Source of the DNA: Diploptera punctata
Lineage: Eukaryota; Arthropoda; Insecta; Blattodea; Blaberidae
Assembly (NCBI GenBank): GCA_030220185.1
Contig: JASPKZ010009907.1
Location: 46,169-110,168, forward strand
Length of the DNA: 64,000 nucleotides
Direction of reading: 5' to 3'
Position numbers and translations under genes: made by a program. Below are positions 46,334-56,504 of this stretch, piece by piece. Positions within the stretch are counted from its first letter, which is position 1. The number at the start of each line of letters is the position of its first letter. The notes beneath the pieces were generated by a model. The model worked only from the letters and a program-made list of their open reading frames with translations. It made no database searches and had not been told where the DNA came from.

Positions 46334-46800
46334 AAAAGAAAAATAAATGCCTGAGTCCGGATTTGAACCCAACTGTACGTTTAGCGCTTTAACCATCTGA
46401 GCTACTCAGGAATCATAACACAAACATATATTTTTCTTATATAGGCCTATATATATATATATATATACCTATATATTAGGCTATTCTCAATTTACACGAG
46501 AGGTAGCGGGATATCGTTCCAACTGTCATCTTGTGGCTACTATTAAAAATATATGGGAATAGCCCTAGAAAGTTATTAAATATAATGATTGAAAATAATG
46601 AAATAAAAATAAATGTTCTTCCTTTATTAATATTTTTATAGCCGATTAATGTTTTAAATTCTTTGTGAAGGGTATCTAAGATTGAATTTCATAAGATGAA
46701 ATTTCGGGAAGGAATAAGTCAAAATGTTGAGGGGATGATTATTAACAAGTAAGCATATTTAAAGAGAATATTTACTTTATAGCAGTAACGATTGTATATT
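46334..46800 (-). mobile_element. tRNA-TIR unit, copy D, interrupted
   Basis: Inverted repeats at 46,334-46,349 and 46,425-46,440 flank a tRNA-like segment (46,348-46,410, minus). It has A box 'TAGCTCAGATGG' and B box in 'GGGTTCAAATCC'; part of the anticodon/variable region is deleted. The unit's flank ('GAGGTAGCGGGATATCGTTC') is split; its end ('AACAAGTAAGCATATTTAAA', 'GAGAATATTTACTTTATAGC') resumes at 46,744 after ~180 bp of AT-rich DNA. Confidence 0.7.
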
Positions 46801-46921
46801 TGTAAGTTAGGCTATATGACATAACTATATTTTTGACATTTGACAATGAAGGCAAGCAAATATAGGCTATATATTTCATATTTGGCAATGGAGGCAAATA
46901 TATAGGCCTATATATGATATG

Positions 46922-47026
46922 AAAAGAAAAATGAATGCTTGAGTCGGGATTCGAACTCGAGTCTCTAAAGTCTGTACCTTTAGCGCTCTAACCAACTGAG
47001 CTACTCAAGAATTCCAATACAAGCAT

Positions 47027-47030
<4 letters not shown>
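46922..47030 (-). mobile_element. tRNA-TIR unit, copy E
   Basis: The left repeat AAAAGAAAAATGAATG is at 46,922-46,937. The tRNA-like gene lies at about 46,936-47,008 (minus), with A box 'TAGCTCAGTTGG', perfect B box in 'GAGTTCGAATCCCG' and anticodon arm CTAAAG-GTACAGA-CTTTAG. The right repeat is lost to a TA microsatellite. The stem differs from copies C and F but pairs perfectly. Confidence 0.72.

Positions 47031-47057
<27 letters not shown>
47030..47057. repeat. (TA)n microsatellite
   Basis: TA repeat adjoining tRNA-TIR copies E and F. Confidence 0.96.
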
Positions 47058-47060
<3 letters not shown>

Positions 47061-47076
47061 TATAATACATATACTT

Positions 47077-47190
47077 ATAAGAAAAATAAGTGTTTGAATT
47101 GGATTCGCCTGGTGGTGTAACGGATAACACGCTGAGGTACAGACTCAGAGTTCCGGGTTCGAATCCCGTCCAGGCATTCATTTTCCTTAT
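47077..47190 (+). mobile_element. tRNA-TIR unit, copy F (opposite orientation)
   Basis: Inverted repeats ATAAGAAAAATAAGTG (47,077-47,092) and CATTCATTTTCCTTAT (47,175-47,190) flank a tRNA-like gene on the plus strand at 47,107-47,176. A box TGGTGTAACGG is at 47,113-47,123 and B box GGTTCGAATCC at 47,156-47,166. Acceptor GCCTGG pairs with CCAGGC; anticodon arm CTGAG-GTACAGA-CTCAG. TTTT follows in the right repeat. Nearly identical to copy C in inverted orientation. Confidence 0.8.
47107..47176 (+). tRNA. tRNA-like sequence, anticodon ACA (Cys codon TGT), likely element-borne
   Basis: A cloverleaf can be drawn: six-pair acceptor, D arm, perfect five-pair anticodon arm with T33 and a purine at 37, and a T arm with the TTCGAAT loop. 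An ACA anticodon is abnormal; standard Cys tRNA uses GCA. The unit is also embedded in a repeated element, so I regard it as a tRNA-like mobile sequence rather than a housekeeping tRNA gene. Confidence 0.5.
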
Positions 47191-47259
47191 CATACCATAT
47201 ATATATATATTTGCTTTCATTGCCAAACGTCAAATAGCCTATATAGGCCTACCAACTGT

Positions 47260-48100
47260 TTTAATATTTTGATTTGGTAATTTGGGATTTATTGATAACG
47301 TCTAATACATTTTTATTATCACCAAGAAGATCCTATTTATTAAATTATAAATATTTATTTTCTTATTATTATGGAATAGCCTATTCGCGTCATTATTCCT
47401 AGTTGTAATTATGTAGTTTCTATGAAGTTGGATGGAGAAATAAAGCAAACTAGAGTGTAAGTTATGGCAACATCATATAAGTGGAATAAGTTATTGAAAC
47501 CTGGAAAACGTTAATTATAAAGATGAAGTTTTGAAACCCAAGTAGGTAATTGGCAGACAGTGCAGGGTTACGACTTTGTCTCCTCCTGAGCGAGAGGGCG
47601 TGGGTTGCACAGTAAGTGGAACAAGCTGCAGATATCATCACCAACAAACCTCCCGCTGGGAAATAAAGCAATTTTCCTAACACCTTTTCCGACATTTGTC
47701 GCTACATTCTGCATCTACATCTTATCAAACACATAAAATAAATTTGTCTTTTATTTGCTTGCATTCATAGAAATCTAAATTTAGAATTGCATTAATTTTC
47801 TGTATAGGCCTAGGACAGCAGTATCGGCATCGGTGATCTAGGGATGATCCCGAGGCAGATGTCCATGGATTTTTAGGATGACAAATCGTCCGGAAGGGAT
47901 GTGAGCCGCGGTTTTCGAGTTTGACGATTTTCGGGCTCGTAAAATAATTTATGTTTGGAAGGTTTAGACCTATCGTTCGTTACCACCACTTTTATTAATG
48001 TATAATATTTGTGGTTGTATGGAATTAAAGGAATTCTACAACGCAATTACTTTTAAGTTATAGGCCTAGGACAGGCTATAGGCCTACGTGTTTGAAAGCG
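47260..48100. other. Unassigned DNA
   Basis: No gene recognised. The stretches 47,550-47,660 and 47,815-47,945 are more complex and could be repeat bodies (e.g. 'GGTGATCTAGGGATGATCCC'). Confidence 0.4.
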
Positions 48101-48104
48101 TGCT

Positions 48105-48310
48105 TACTGAAAAACCTTAAAGCCTGTATGCTATAGTGAAATTACAAAATAACAGCCCGTAGCTACCGACGACGCTGGAAGGCCGTAGTAGTTCATATCC
48201 TTCTGCTGATGATGGAAGCAATTTCAGAAGAACCTATAGTTCTTAAGAGTTTTTTTAATTAACCTGGTTGAGGACAGCGGAACTTTTCAGGTATTTATTT
48301 TAATATTTTA
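48105..48310 (+). mobile_element. FB1-related single arm
   Basis: Contains 'CTGCTGATGATGGAAGC'...'TTTCAGAAGAACC' (48,203-48,230) and 'GGTTGAGGACAGCGGAAC', the outer FB1 block, in single orientation, as at the Penelope-like 3' end at 12.0 kb. Confidence 0.6.
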
Positions 48311-48319
48311 CTTTGTGTC

Positions 48320-48463
48320 GTAAATGCATTTAATGTAGGCCTATATTTAACTGTTTATAATTAGTATAGTGTATATCTATATTTGTCAAATATTTATTTG
48401 TATTTGTGCTGGTTGAGTGGAAGAGAAGGCCTTATGACCTTAACTCTGCCAGAATAAATAAAC

Positions 48464-48541
<78 letters not shown>
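48320..48541 (+). mobile_element. ATT-tailed repeat RA, copy 2, with long (ATT)n tail
   Basis: Body 'TTAACTGTTTATAATTAGTA', 'GCTGGTTGAGTGGAAGAGAA', 'AACTCTGCCAGAATAAATAA', then (ATT)n at 48,466-48,541. Carries TAGGCCTA at 48,336-48,343 where copy 1 has TA (38,839-38,840). It has TA at 48,391-48,392 where copy 1 has TAGGCCTA. Confidence 0.85.
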
Positions 48542-48542
<1 letters not shown>

Positions 48543-48975
48543 ATCTCAAGCCTAAATTGGAACCTCCAAACAAAATCTAATCTGCTTTTCCCATCCAAAA
48601 AATAATTTTGTTGCCTACCTAATTGTCTTTATGAGGCAACGAGTTAACCAGTTGTAGCTAGCTGATATCTGAAGGGATATAAGCGCAAATAAATTAGTTT
48701 GATTAAATAACTCTTGCAATGGAGCACCTTGCTCCACGTGGGTATAGGCCCTATACTCATACAGACAGAGAGGGTAGTAGTAACCCCTCTGAATCCTCTA
48801 AGAAGCATAGGGGCATTAACTCCTAATTGGAATGTATTGATGTAGCCTATACTGTTTTGGCGTGTCTTGCACTTAAAAATACACTGTTAGCCACCGAGTT
48901 GGATGAAGTCAACGTTTTTATCTGTTTGCAGTTCCATTACTCGCATCTTGCCTCAGGTGTGAAGATGCGACTGAT

Positions 48976-49416
48976 AAGGGAACTGTCAACCATTGCATAC
49001 CGAAACCTACATTGGAATTTCTCTCAGAGTAGCGTTGTGATGTACCTACCAAGGCCATGTCCAAAAAAAAAAATATATCTGCCACTTTTAATTTAAAGAC
49101 ACTAAAATCCAGCGCCAAATGTCTCATTTAAATTACAGCTAGGCTAAGTATTACAACTCTTAACATGGTGAATTGGATAACCGTAAGAACCTGCCCCCGC
49201 GCCGAGTCCCACTACACAACACTCCACTCAACTCACGCATGGACGTCAATCTGCTTCATACAATGGGTTGTTACTCCTGGATTCCAGATTCGATTTCTGT
49301 GCCTTGTAGTTAAAAGCTGTAGATATTTTTTGGATACGGTCATGGTACATCACAACGCTTCTCTGGGAGAAATTTCAAGTTCGCTTTCGGCATGCAATGG
49401 TTGACAGTTCCCTTGT
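48976..49416. mobile_element. Palindromic element FB2, copy 2
   Basis: Left arm (48,976-~49,127) and right arm (~49,255-49,416) are inverted copies: 'GGGAACTGTCAACCATTGCA' against 'TGCAATGGTTGACAGTTCCC', and 'AGAGTAGCGTTGTGATGTAC' against 'GTACATCACAACGCTTCTCT'. The left arm carries a minus-strand frame reading GTSQRYSERNSNVGFGMQWL, the same peptide as the right arm of copy 1. Confidence 0.75.
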
Positions 49417-49419
49417 GAG

Positions 49420-50550
49420 TATTTTTCCTTTCAAATAGCTATATCCATTTCAAGTATAATTTTGTCTGCTCAATTAAAGTAAATCGCGATTTTACCATAG
49501 TAATGATTAATTTTATTTATTTTTCATCTGTAATTAAATTAAGCCTGTACCTAAGTTATTAATTGGAAGCAGTCGCCCTTGTTTTCATAGAAATGACGTT
49601 ACTCATACAGAAGTTACGACGTCATCTTCAGTCCGTGTTACTTCAAATTTAAATACCTCAGTCTCTCCTTGTAAATGCGTCTGTCAGTCCCTACACTCAG
49701 TACCATAATCTAGTAACATTATAAAATTGCGTGTAGAATATTGATTCCTATACATTACAAAAACGAACAAAACGGAGATACTGTACAGCCTTAGACGCAA
49801 AATTTGACCGGCGTCAAAAGTTATATCCTCTTTGTGCTAGTTTCAGGGACTTTTAGGGCCTACATAATTATGCGAACAGATTTCACATGTAATGAAAGTC
49901 TTCCATTCTATATTTGTTTCGTTCGCCTATACTTTATAACATGTGACGCAACTTTTTTAATTCCTTCATAAACTCCTGTTAAATTTTATTCTTAGTGTTC
50001 GATTTTTCAAATTATTTCCCACATTTACAATGTTTTTTTTACATTTATTCTAATGATTATTGCAATAGCCTGTATTTTTCTATCATATTTAACTAGCCTA
50101 CATATGTAGCATGAAGACGTGGCAGTCATTTTGTTTTTAACGAATATTCTAAAAAATCCAGTACAGCCAACATAGAGTATGTACTAATTAACTGTAGCCT
50201 ACATATATACTTCAGAATTTCACAACTTACTATTTATTTTTGGACGTTGCATTCGTTCACAGGTAAGAGTGCTTAAATTGCTTTAGGTTAGCTTTTATAT
50301 TGGTCTTTCACAGGATAAAGTATTTAAATTGCTGCAGATTAGCTTATAGGTTCATTAAATATCGTGTATAACTTGGCTGTTTCCCGTGATTCCATAGTGT
50401 AAACCACTTAGCGTTTGTTCGCGCATGCGCATAGTGTATGACTGGAACTTAGACTATTTTTTGCGTCACATGTTGTAAAGGATCCCCCTTCGATCTAATA
50501 CTGTTCTCTCTGTCATACACATGATCCTCAAGTGCTCGCTTTATGGTAAC
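49420..50550. other. Unassigned DNA between two FB2 elements
   Basis: No gene recognised. The stretch 50,395-50,500 contains 'GTTCGCGCATGCGCATAGTG', a short GC-rich palindrome-like patch. Confidence 0.4.
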
Positions 50551-50552
50551 TT

Positions 50553-50960
50553 ACAAAGAACTGTCAATCATTGCAAGCCAAAATCTACCTTCAAATTTCT
50601 TTCAGAGAAGCCGTGTCAAAAAATAAATAAATAAATAATACCTGAAGGCACAGAAATCGAAGCCAGAATCCAGCAATGTTAATCCACTGTACGGAGCAAA
50701 TAGTCTCCCTGCATGAGTAAGAGCTAAGTGAAGTGAGGCGGGACGCGGCGCGGACAGCAGGTAGTGAGGATTATCCAGTCTACCAATTCAGGTGTTGTAT
50801 TACTTCCCTATAGTTTAAATGGGAGATTTGGCGCTGGATTTTAGAGCATTGCAATTAAAAAAGGCACATTATTTTTTACACGGCCTTTATACATTACAAC
50901 GCTTCTCTGGAAGAAATTTCAATGTAGGTAATGGCACGCAATGGTTGACAGTTCCCTTGT
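50553..50960. mobile_element. Palindromic element FB2, copy 3
   Basis: Left end 'ACAAAGAACTGTCAATCATT' and right end 'AATGGTTGACAGTTCCCTTG' are inverted. The GC-rich centre 'GAGGCGGGACGCGGCGCGGA' and 'GGTAGTGAGGATTATCCAGT' match copy 1. The left arm contains a short AAAT tandem run near 50,619. Confidence 0.75.
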
Positions 50961-51070
50961 TAGGCAAATAAATATATCCTCCTTGAGATCGGTACCAACT
51001 TTTGAAATAGGCTATAAACATACCTAAAAGTATTTAGTAGTAGGCCTAAATAAAGATAATTTGCATAAGT

Positions 51071-51165
51071 AATGCCACGAGTGATTTCCAAATTATCGAT
51101 AAATTCACGACTCACGAAGTGAGGACTGAATTTATCTAGAGAATTTGGAAATCAAGAGTGGCATT
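51071..51165. repeat. 95-nt near-perfect hairpin opening R750 copy 2
   Basis: 'AATGCCACGAGTGATTTCCA' pairs with 'TGGAAATCAAGAGTGGCATT'. Inside, GATAAATTCA pairs with TGAATTTATC, and CTCAC pairs with GTGAG around a GAA loop. Size and pairing are like a microRNA precursor or a foldback tip. The 25.3 kb copy keeps the outer stem but has lost the inner one. Confidence 0.8.
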
Positions 51166-51830
51166 TGTTAGGACTATTTAACGAATAAAATTAAGCTGTT
51201 TTACTCACAAATCATTATTTAACTATAGTTATTTTTAAATATTTATGTATTTAATGTAAACGGCGATGTTTGAAAACAAATGAGAAACGATTGGTATTTA
51301 CGCTTCATCTGCTTCTTTTGTTTATCACTGCAACCAGATCATACTATTTATTGCCAAAGGAACGCAATATTGTAAGAATGCTCTCTAGTGGAGAAAAAAT
51401 GAAACACATCAAACTGTATATTAATTCATTTCTGATGTCGTATGATGTAAATATGTCAATTATATTTTTCTGGATTATTACCTGGGAAAAAATACATTTA
51501 AGAAAGTGCAAACAGTGGTTTATTTTTTGGTGGTTTAATAAATTGCTACTACAAATGTTTTTATATTAACTCCTGCAAGCGCTATGTTTTGACATCTATG
51601 CACTATAAGTTTATATACAATCTGGTAGCCGTATTTCTTACGGGATCAGTCACTGCAAAATAATGGTCAGACCTGTTCAGAATATTAAAAAGAAGGAGCT
51701 TTCTTTGATATGGTAAATTTAACATTGATAAATATTTCGTGAAACACGACTGTGATTGGTTGTAAAACAGAAATCATTGAAACGTGAATGGTCATTGACT
51801 CCCATTTGGGGCATGAGTTAAATAGTCCAC
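51071..51830 (+). repeat. Dispersed ~750-bp repeat R750, copy 2
   Basis: Collinear with 25,317-26,050. It supplies empty sites TA at 51,175-51,176 and 51,536-51,537. An open frame at 51,270-51,569 has no equivalent in copy 1 and no recognised motif. Confidence 0.85.
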
Positions 51831-51989
51831 GTAATTTCTGCTGAGTACCTCTCCTATTTGTAAAATAACTAATTCCGTCTACTATGGTTTATTCATAAAT
51901 ACATGGTGACACATAGAAATAGGCTACATTATTAAATAAGAATGAGCACTTAACAACAAATGAGAGGAATTTTGAAGAAGTGTAGGATT

Positions 51990-52850
51990 CAAATATAGGC
52001 CTAAGCCTATAGAAATAAATGCAAATGGGAGGGAGTTGCAGAAAGAAAATAAATATAGACTCAACTCTGGAATCGCATGCTACTATGCACTATCTACAGG
52101 GACACTTGTCATCCCAAATCCTCTCAAAACTTATTAAATTAAAAATATATAGAACACTTATTCTTCCAGGTAGGCCTATAGGCCTGCTATAATTTATGGA
52201 TGCAAAACATCCTATAAGCTATCTCATTTTAGGAGAATAGAAAAGTTTAGGAGTATTTGAGGATAAAGTTCTTAGGAAATTGTTTTGACCAAAGAAAAAC
52301 AAACAGACTGATGAATGGAGAAAACTACACAATAGTGAACTGTATATTTATAGGAAATCAGTCATAATAAAAACAGTTAAATCTCTGCGATAGGTAAGAA
52401 ATGTGGCGCGAATGGGAAATGAACGAGTAGCATAGAAACATCTTGTAGGAAAACCAGAAGGAAAGCGCCCAGTTAGAAGACCAAAAGCGAGATGAAAGAA
52501 TAATATTATCCATGATTTAAAAGAAGAAAATGTATGACTGATCTACTTCAGTATTTATTCACTCTTAACACTTGCAATCGTCCTAATTATAAATTCTCTT
52601 CAAATCTCTTTTATTAACCAAACCTTTTTATTAACCAAACCTTTTTATTAACCAAACCTTTTTAGTTAATAATGAAAAAAAAATAGTAAAAATTTTACTA
52701 TTCTTATCCCTTCTATCCTAATTGTACAGGAATAATTGAAAAAATTGCCACAGGTTAAAGATGTATGGAGAGCGTATTTCCGCGCGGCCATGATCCTTCG
52801 GATTGGATAATGATAGTGAGTTAATTAGTTACGGCTTATTCATAGGGAGA
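51990..52850 (+). mobile_element. LINE-A 3' part, interrupted
   Basis: Collinear with LINE-A ('AAGAAAATAAATATAGACTC', 'CTTATTCTTCCAG', 'GACTGATGAATGGAGAAAAC', 'GAAAGCGCCCAGTTAGAAG', 'TTTCCGCGCGGCCATGATCC'). Tandem TAGGCCTATAGGCCT sits in the YG-ETW coding segment near 52,173. A ~235-bp insertion (52,530-52,765) splits the 3' end. Confidence 0.87.
52530..52765. repeat. Insertion in LINE-A with 17-bp tandem repeats
   Basis: At 52,608-52,662 a 17-bp unit (CTTTTTATTAACCAAAC) repeats three times and trails off. The rest is AT-rich. Source unknown. Confidence 0.7.
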
Positions 52851-52871
52851 TCAGGGTCAAACTACAACTAT

Positions 52872-52903
52872 GATGATGATGATGATGGTGGTGGTGGTTT
52901 CTT
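52872..52903. repeat. (GAT)n(GGT)n microsatellite
   Basis: ATGATG changing to GTGGTG. Confidence 0.93.
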
Positions 52904-52909
52904 TATATG

Positions 52910-53865
52910 TTGGTGAAATTTGGGTCTCATTTGTGCATGTAGTAATGCATTTTTATGTCACTGTAAACCTATAAGACCCTTGGCCGAGAATTAGAAGAGA
53001 GGATTTACCAGAAATCCTAATTTCAAATAGGCCTATAGTTTTAGCGGCTGCCATGTTCGTTTTGTCGCAACAAAATTATCATATAACATCTGTCAAAGAA
53101 AAATATTATCGAGTTCGTTAATCATCAATATCAGAACATTAAGAGCAGAGGTTTTGCTGAAACTGAAATTTTATTAGAAACATTTTTCAACCCTCTACTG
53201 GTGCAATTTTTTTTTACTGTCATTTAGTAGCCTATACACGATTTAGTTATAAAAAATAGGCTATAGGTCTATTCGTAAATTTGTAAAATCGACTTGTTGA
53301 GGCATAGGTAATTGCTGCGTGATGGACTGTTCATGTAGGCCTATTTATTTTGACTGAGTTATTAATTAACACTGGAATTTTAAGAAAAATGAGTCTGGTT
53401 TTATTTGGAAGTTTGATTCCCATAAAGAAGATTTAGAACGAAACAGAATTCTGCGTGTTTCAAATAAGTTGTCTTAGTAATCTGCTGTGAGTAGTTTTCC
53501 AGTTCATAGATGTTTTAAACATGTTCACTTCAAGTTATATTTTGTCTCCAGAAAAAAATAAAACAATTCACACGCCACGAACATCATGTGACACTAGAGC
53601 AACAAATGAAAAATACATTGTCAAGTGTCTACAGAATGTAGACTGTCTGTCACACTTAAAGCAGAGAAAAAACGCACGAGTGTGAAGAACAAAATTTAAA
53701 TAAATAACATTTCAAAAGCAACAACGAAATGGGAAACGAACAAAACAAAATATAAAAAGAATACTCCTCAACAATCCAGAAGATAAAACGAAATGGATAA
53801 AAGAAGAGGAAGAATATCATAAAATGTGGATAATTGTAACTAACACATTGGCATTATTTCACGGT
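52910..53865. other. Unassigned AT-rich DNA
   Basis: No gene or known repeat recognised. Confidence 0.4.
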
Positions 53866-53869
53866 CTCG

Positions 53870-54540
53870 CGGACATAAGCTCTCCAGCATCCATGTCCTA
53901 ATGTTTTCAAATCATTCCTTGTGTAATAAACCTCCCTCAAATGAGGAGCTTATTTTCAAAACGCCTCTTGTCCAAGTTCGTATATTTGTGTCAAATCATC
54001 TATAAATAAAAATCAGTTTGAATTCAATACTCAATTTTAACGGTAAGTTTTTATGGCGTAAAAAAATGTTCTAAAGTCATAAGCTGACATTTGTACATAG
54101 AGTAGGGAAAAATGCGGACAAACAAAAATGCATTATTTAGTACAATGCGAAGAAGACACCTTTTGAAAATGAGCTTCTCAATCTTGTTGTTTGTTATTCT
54201 TCCACCTCATTATTTATCGATCAACTGGCGGTATCTCTCTGGTTTTCCCATAGCCTATGATATTTCCATCCCCTTCTTTCAATCTCTATTCGTGCTATAT
54301 ATCCTGCCCATAGCAGTTTAACGGTTGTTATTTATACCTGGTTTCCCATAAATTCAATGTAGTTAACTGGGTTAAAATTATTCTCCCACTTCATTGTTCG
54401 TCCAACTGTTTTTCCTACAATAAGTTTTAATGCCTTTCCCCATTCGTGCTACATAGGTATCCAGTCCACAGCAGTTTACGAGACTTAATGGTTATTATAG
54501 ATCTGACTTCCCATAAATTTCAAATAATGATGATATAGTT
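53870..54540 (-). mobile_element. LINE-A 3' fragments, two partly overlapping copies
   Basis: 53,870-53,960 matches the 3' UTR ('GCGGACATAAGCTCTCC'). 54,195-54,350 and 54,370-54,535 each match the same C-terminal segment ('CTGGTTTTCCCATAG...', 'TATTCGTGCTA' and 'CATTCGTGCTACATAG', 'TTTCCCATAAATT'), giving a direct duplication. Confidence 0.75.
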
Positions 54541-54649
54541 TTCTCTCTTCGTCTGTATGTGATGGATTTGTTTGTCTTGGTAGGTTCGAATCAGTATATG
54601 CTATTGGTAAATTGGTTTATTTCTTGATGGTTAACTTACAATCGTCCCG

Positions 54650-54795
54650 CGCCGTAGCCGAGTGGTTAAGGCAAAAGAAGCCTTGGCGCAGAACTACGGG
54701 ACTCATAGAATTTCGGTCAGTATGAGAACGGTGCCCACCCAGCATCGTGATGTATTTGGGTAACTTACAATCAGTACTTGGAGAGAGGCCGACAT
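54650..54795 (+). mobile_element. SINE family S1, truncated
   Basis: Head 'GCGCCGTAGCCGAGTGGTTA' is intact. The B-box segment is deleted ('CTACGGGACTCATAGAATTT'), and the body stops after 'GCCCACCCAGCATCGTGATG'. Confidence 0.85.
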
Positions 54796-55264
54796 TCATT
54801 TTGGAAATAGATTAGCGTAATGATATAATTGTAGCGAGCCATTATTACGGAATTTTCGGGCTAATTCATAATTTGCTCAGGAACCAGGGAAATCTCATAA
54901 AATCCTGGAATGCGACGACCGACTGATATCACGTAGAACTATTTGGAGTTGGACAGAAATTCTCTGAGGTCAACGCCTGGAAGTTTTAAAAATTTACATT
55001 CAAGCTGTTGAAGGCTACATTTGTAGGCTATTATATCAGGTAAAGAAGTTCATAAATATATTCTCCTCTTAATTATCATAACAATATTTTTTTACAGTTT
55101 ATCAGCTTCTTCGGCTGAGATTATTTTTTCAGGAATACACTTTAACTTATATTCTAAGTTTCAAACGTGACATATGTCTGAGAAAGGCGAGATCAATGGC
55201 CCTTAAATTCTCCTGTATTTTTAATTTGATTTTAAGGCTGTGATTTTAAGAAATATAGTAGGTA

Positions 55265-55350
55265 TTAGGTTTTGCATTCAATGATTATTAAGTGGAAGAG
55301 AAGACCTTATTACCTTAAATCTGCCAGAATAAATAGATTATTATTATTAT
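55265..55350 (+). mobile_element. ATT-tailed repeat RA fragment
   Basis: 'AAGTGGAAGAGAAGACCTTA' and 'AATCTGCCAGAATAAATAG' lead into an ATT array, as in RA copies 1 and 2. Confidence 0.75.
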
Positions 55351-55374
55351 TTTTATTGTTATTATTATTAACAA

Positions 55375-55675
55375 ATTTACTGGTACTATCGAACAAGGGA
55401 ATTCATGGCAGCACGGATATAAGCTCTCCACACATCACATCCCTATTGTTGACTGTTTTCAAATCATTCCCTGTATAGGCCTAATTCACGTTCTACAAAT
55501 CATTGTTATTGTTATTCTCCTACCTCTTCCTTGGCCTATCTATTGGGCGCTTTTCCTCTGGTTTTCCTACAAGATTTTTAAGGTCCTATTTCATTTCCCA
55601 TTCGTGCCGCCATGTTCCCCATCGCGGTCTACGAGACTTAACTGTTCTTACCTGGTTTGGCATAAAGATCATGGG
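55375..55675 (-). mobile_element. LINE-A 3' fragment
   Basis: 'CTGGTACTATCGAACAAGGG', 'ATTGGGCGCTTTTCCTCTGG' and 'TTCCCATTCGTGCCGCCATG' are minus-strand LINE-A. TAGGCCTA at 55,476-55,483 occupies the TA seen at 28,167-28,168. Confidence 0.88.
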
Positions 55676-55678
55676 AAG

Positions 55679-55679
<1 letters not shown>

Positions 55680-55742
<63 letters not shown>
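55680..55742. repeat. (ATT)n microsatellite
   Basis: Perfect ATT triplets. Confidence 0.98.
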
Positions 55743-55743
<1 letters not shown>

Positions 55744-55849
55744 AGTTTTATTCAGTTTACTAGCAAACATGTTTGATTAATTCAAGCAGTTTTGAGCTAC
55801 GTAACAGTTTTGAACTAGGCCTATGTAATGTAAAAACCGGATTCTTAGA

Positions 55850-56500
55850 AATTACCAAAAAACTTCTCAAGCAAATTTCTAACTCACAACCAGAAGTTAC
55901 CACTTTACTTTGATCAGACTATACCTTCACCTGGAAGCTTGTTCCTCCATCCTCCTGGCTGTCCGTGTCTGCAGAAATGCTGAGGTCGCAGAGATATAGG
56001 TAAACGAGGACAGGGCGTTGGAATAGGAGGAGAGAGACACGGGGAAAACATTTCATTTGGTCTCCATTAACGTCACACGACGAGAAACTTGCCCTTATTG
56101 CCCTCCATCCACCCTCTTCAAACCCCCCTTTACAACATTCTCCAACCCTATTTCCGACTCTTTGCACTCTCTGCATGCCGTTATATACCATCTCATGGTA
56201 CCGTCCCAACTTCTAGAAACCTTGCAAGACTTCATCATCCGTGTTGACTTAAGTCTGAAAACCTTCCCAATAAATAGCAAATATCTTAAAGACGATTGAC
56301 ACGTTAAATTCAAGACCAAAAAAGAGGAAATGTTCTTTCGCTGCTTAATCAAAATTCTATCTTGTGAAGTAGCTTCCTCTGCCTTTCCCACTAACTGTCT
56401 CGCCTTTTCTACGCCAGTAAAAGAGCATCAGAAAGGTGTAAATGGCTTCCGAAGAGTAATCACTTAGAATCTCATTACCACACTAGTGCCTTTTGCACTC
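55850..56500. other. Unassigned complex DNA, lacking TAGGCCTA
   Basis: Higher GC and complexity than its surroundings, with open frames on both strands (56,057-56,299 plus; 56,209-55,919 and 56,391-56,095 minus). No domain recognised. It could be a host exon or an unfamiliar repeat. Confidence 0.3.
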
Positions 56501-56504
56501 ATTT

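Noticed and set aside
51270..51569. 99-codon ORF in R750 copy 2
   Set aside because: The homologous segment at 25.5-25.8 kb has stops and frameshifts, and no motif is visible, so the frame is probably chance.
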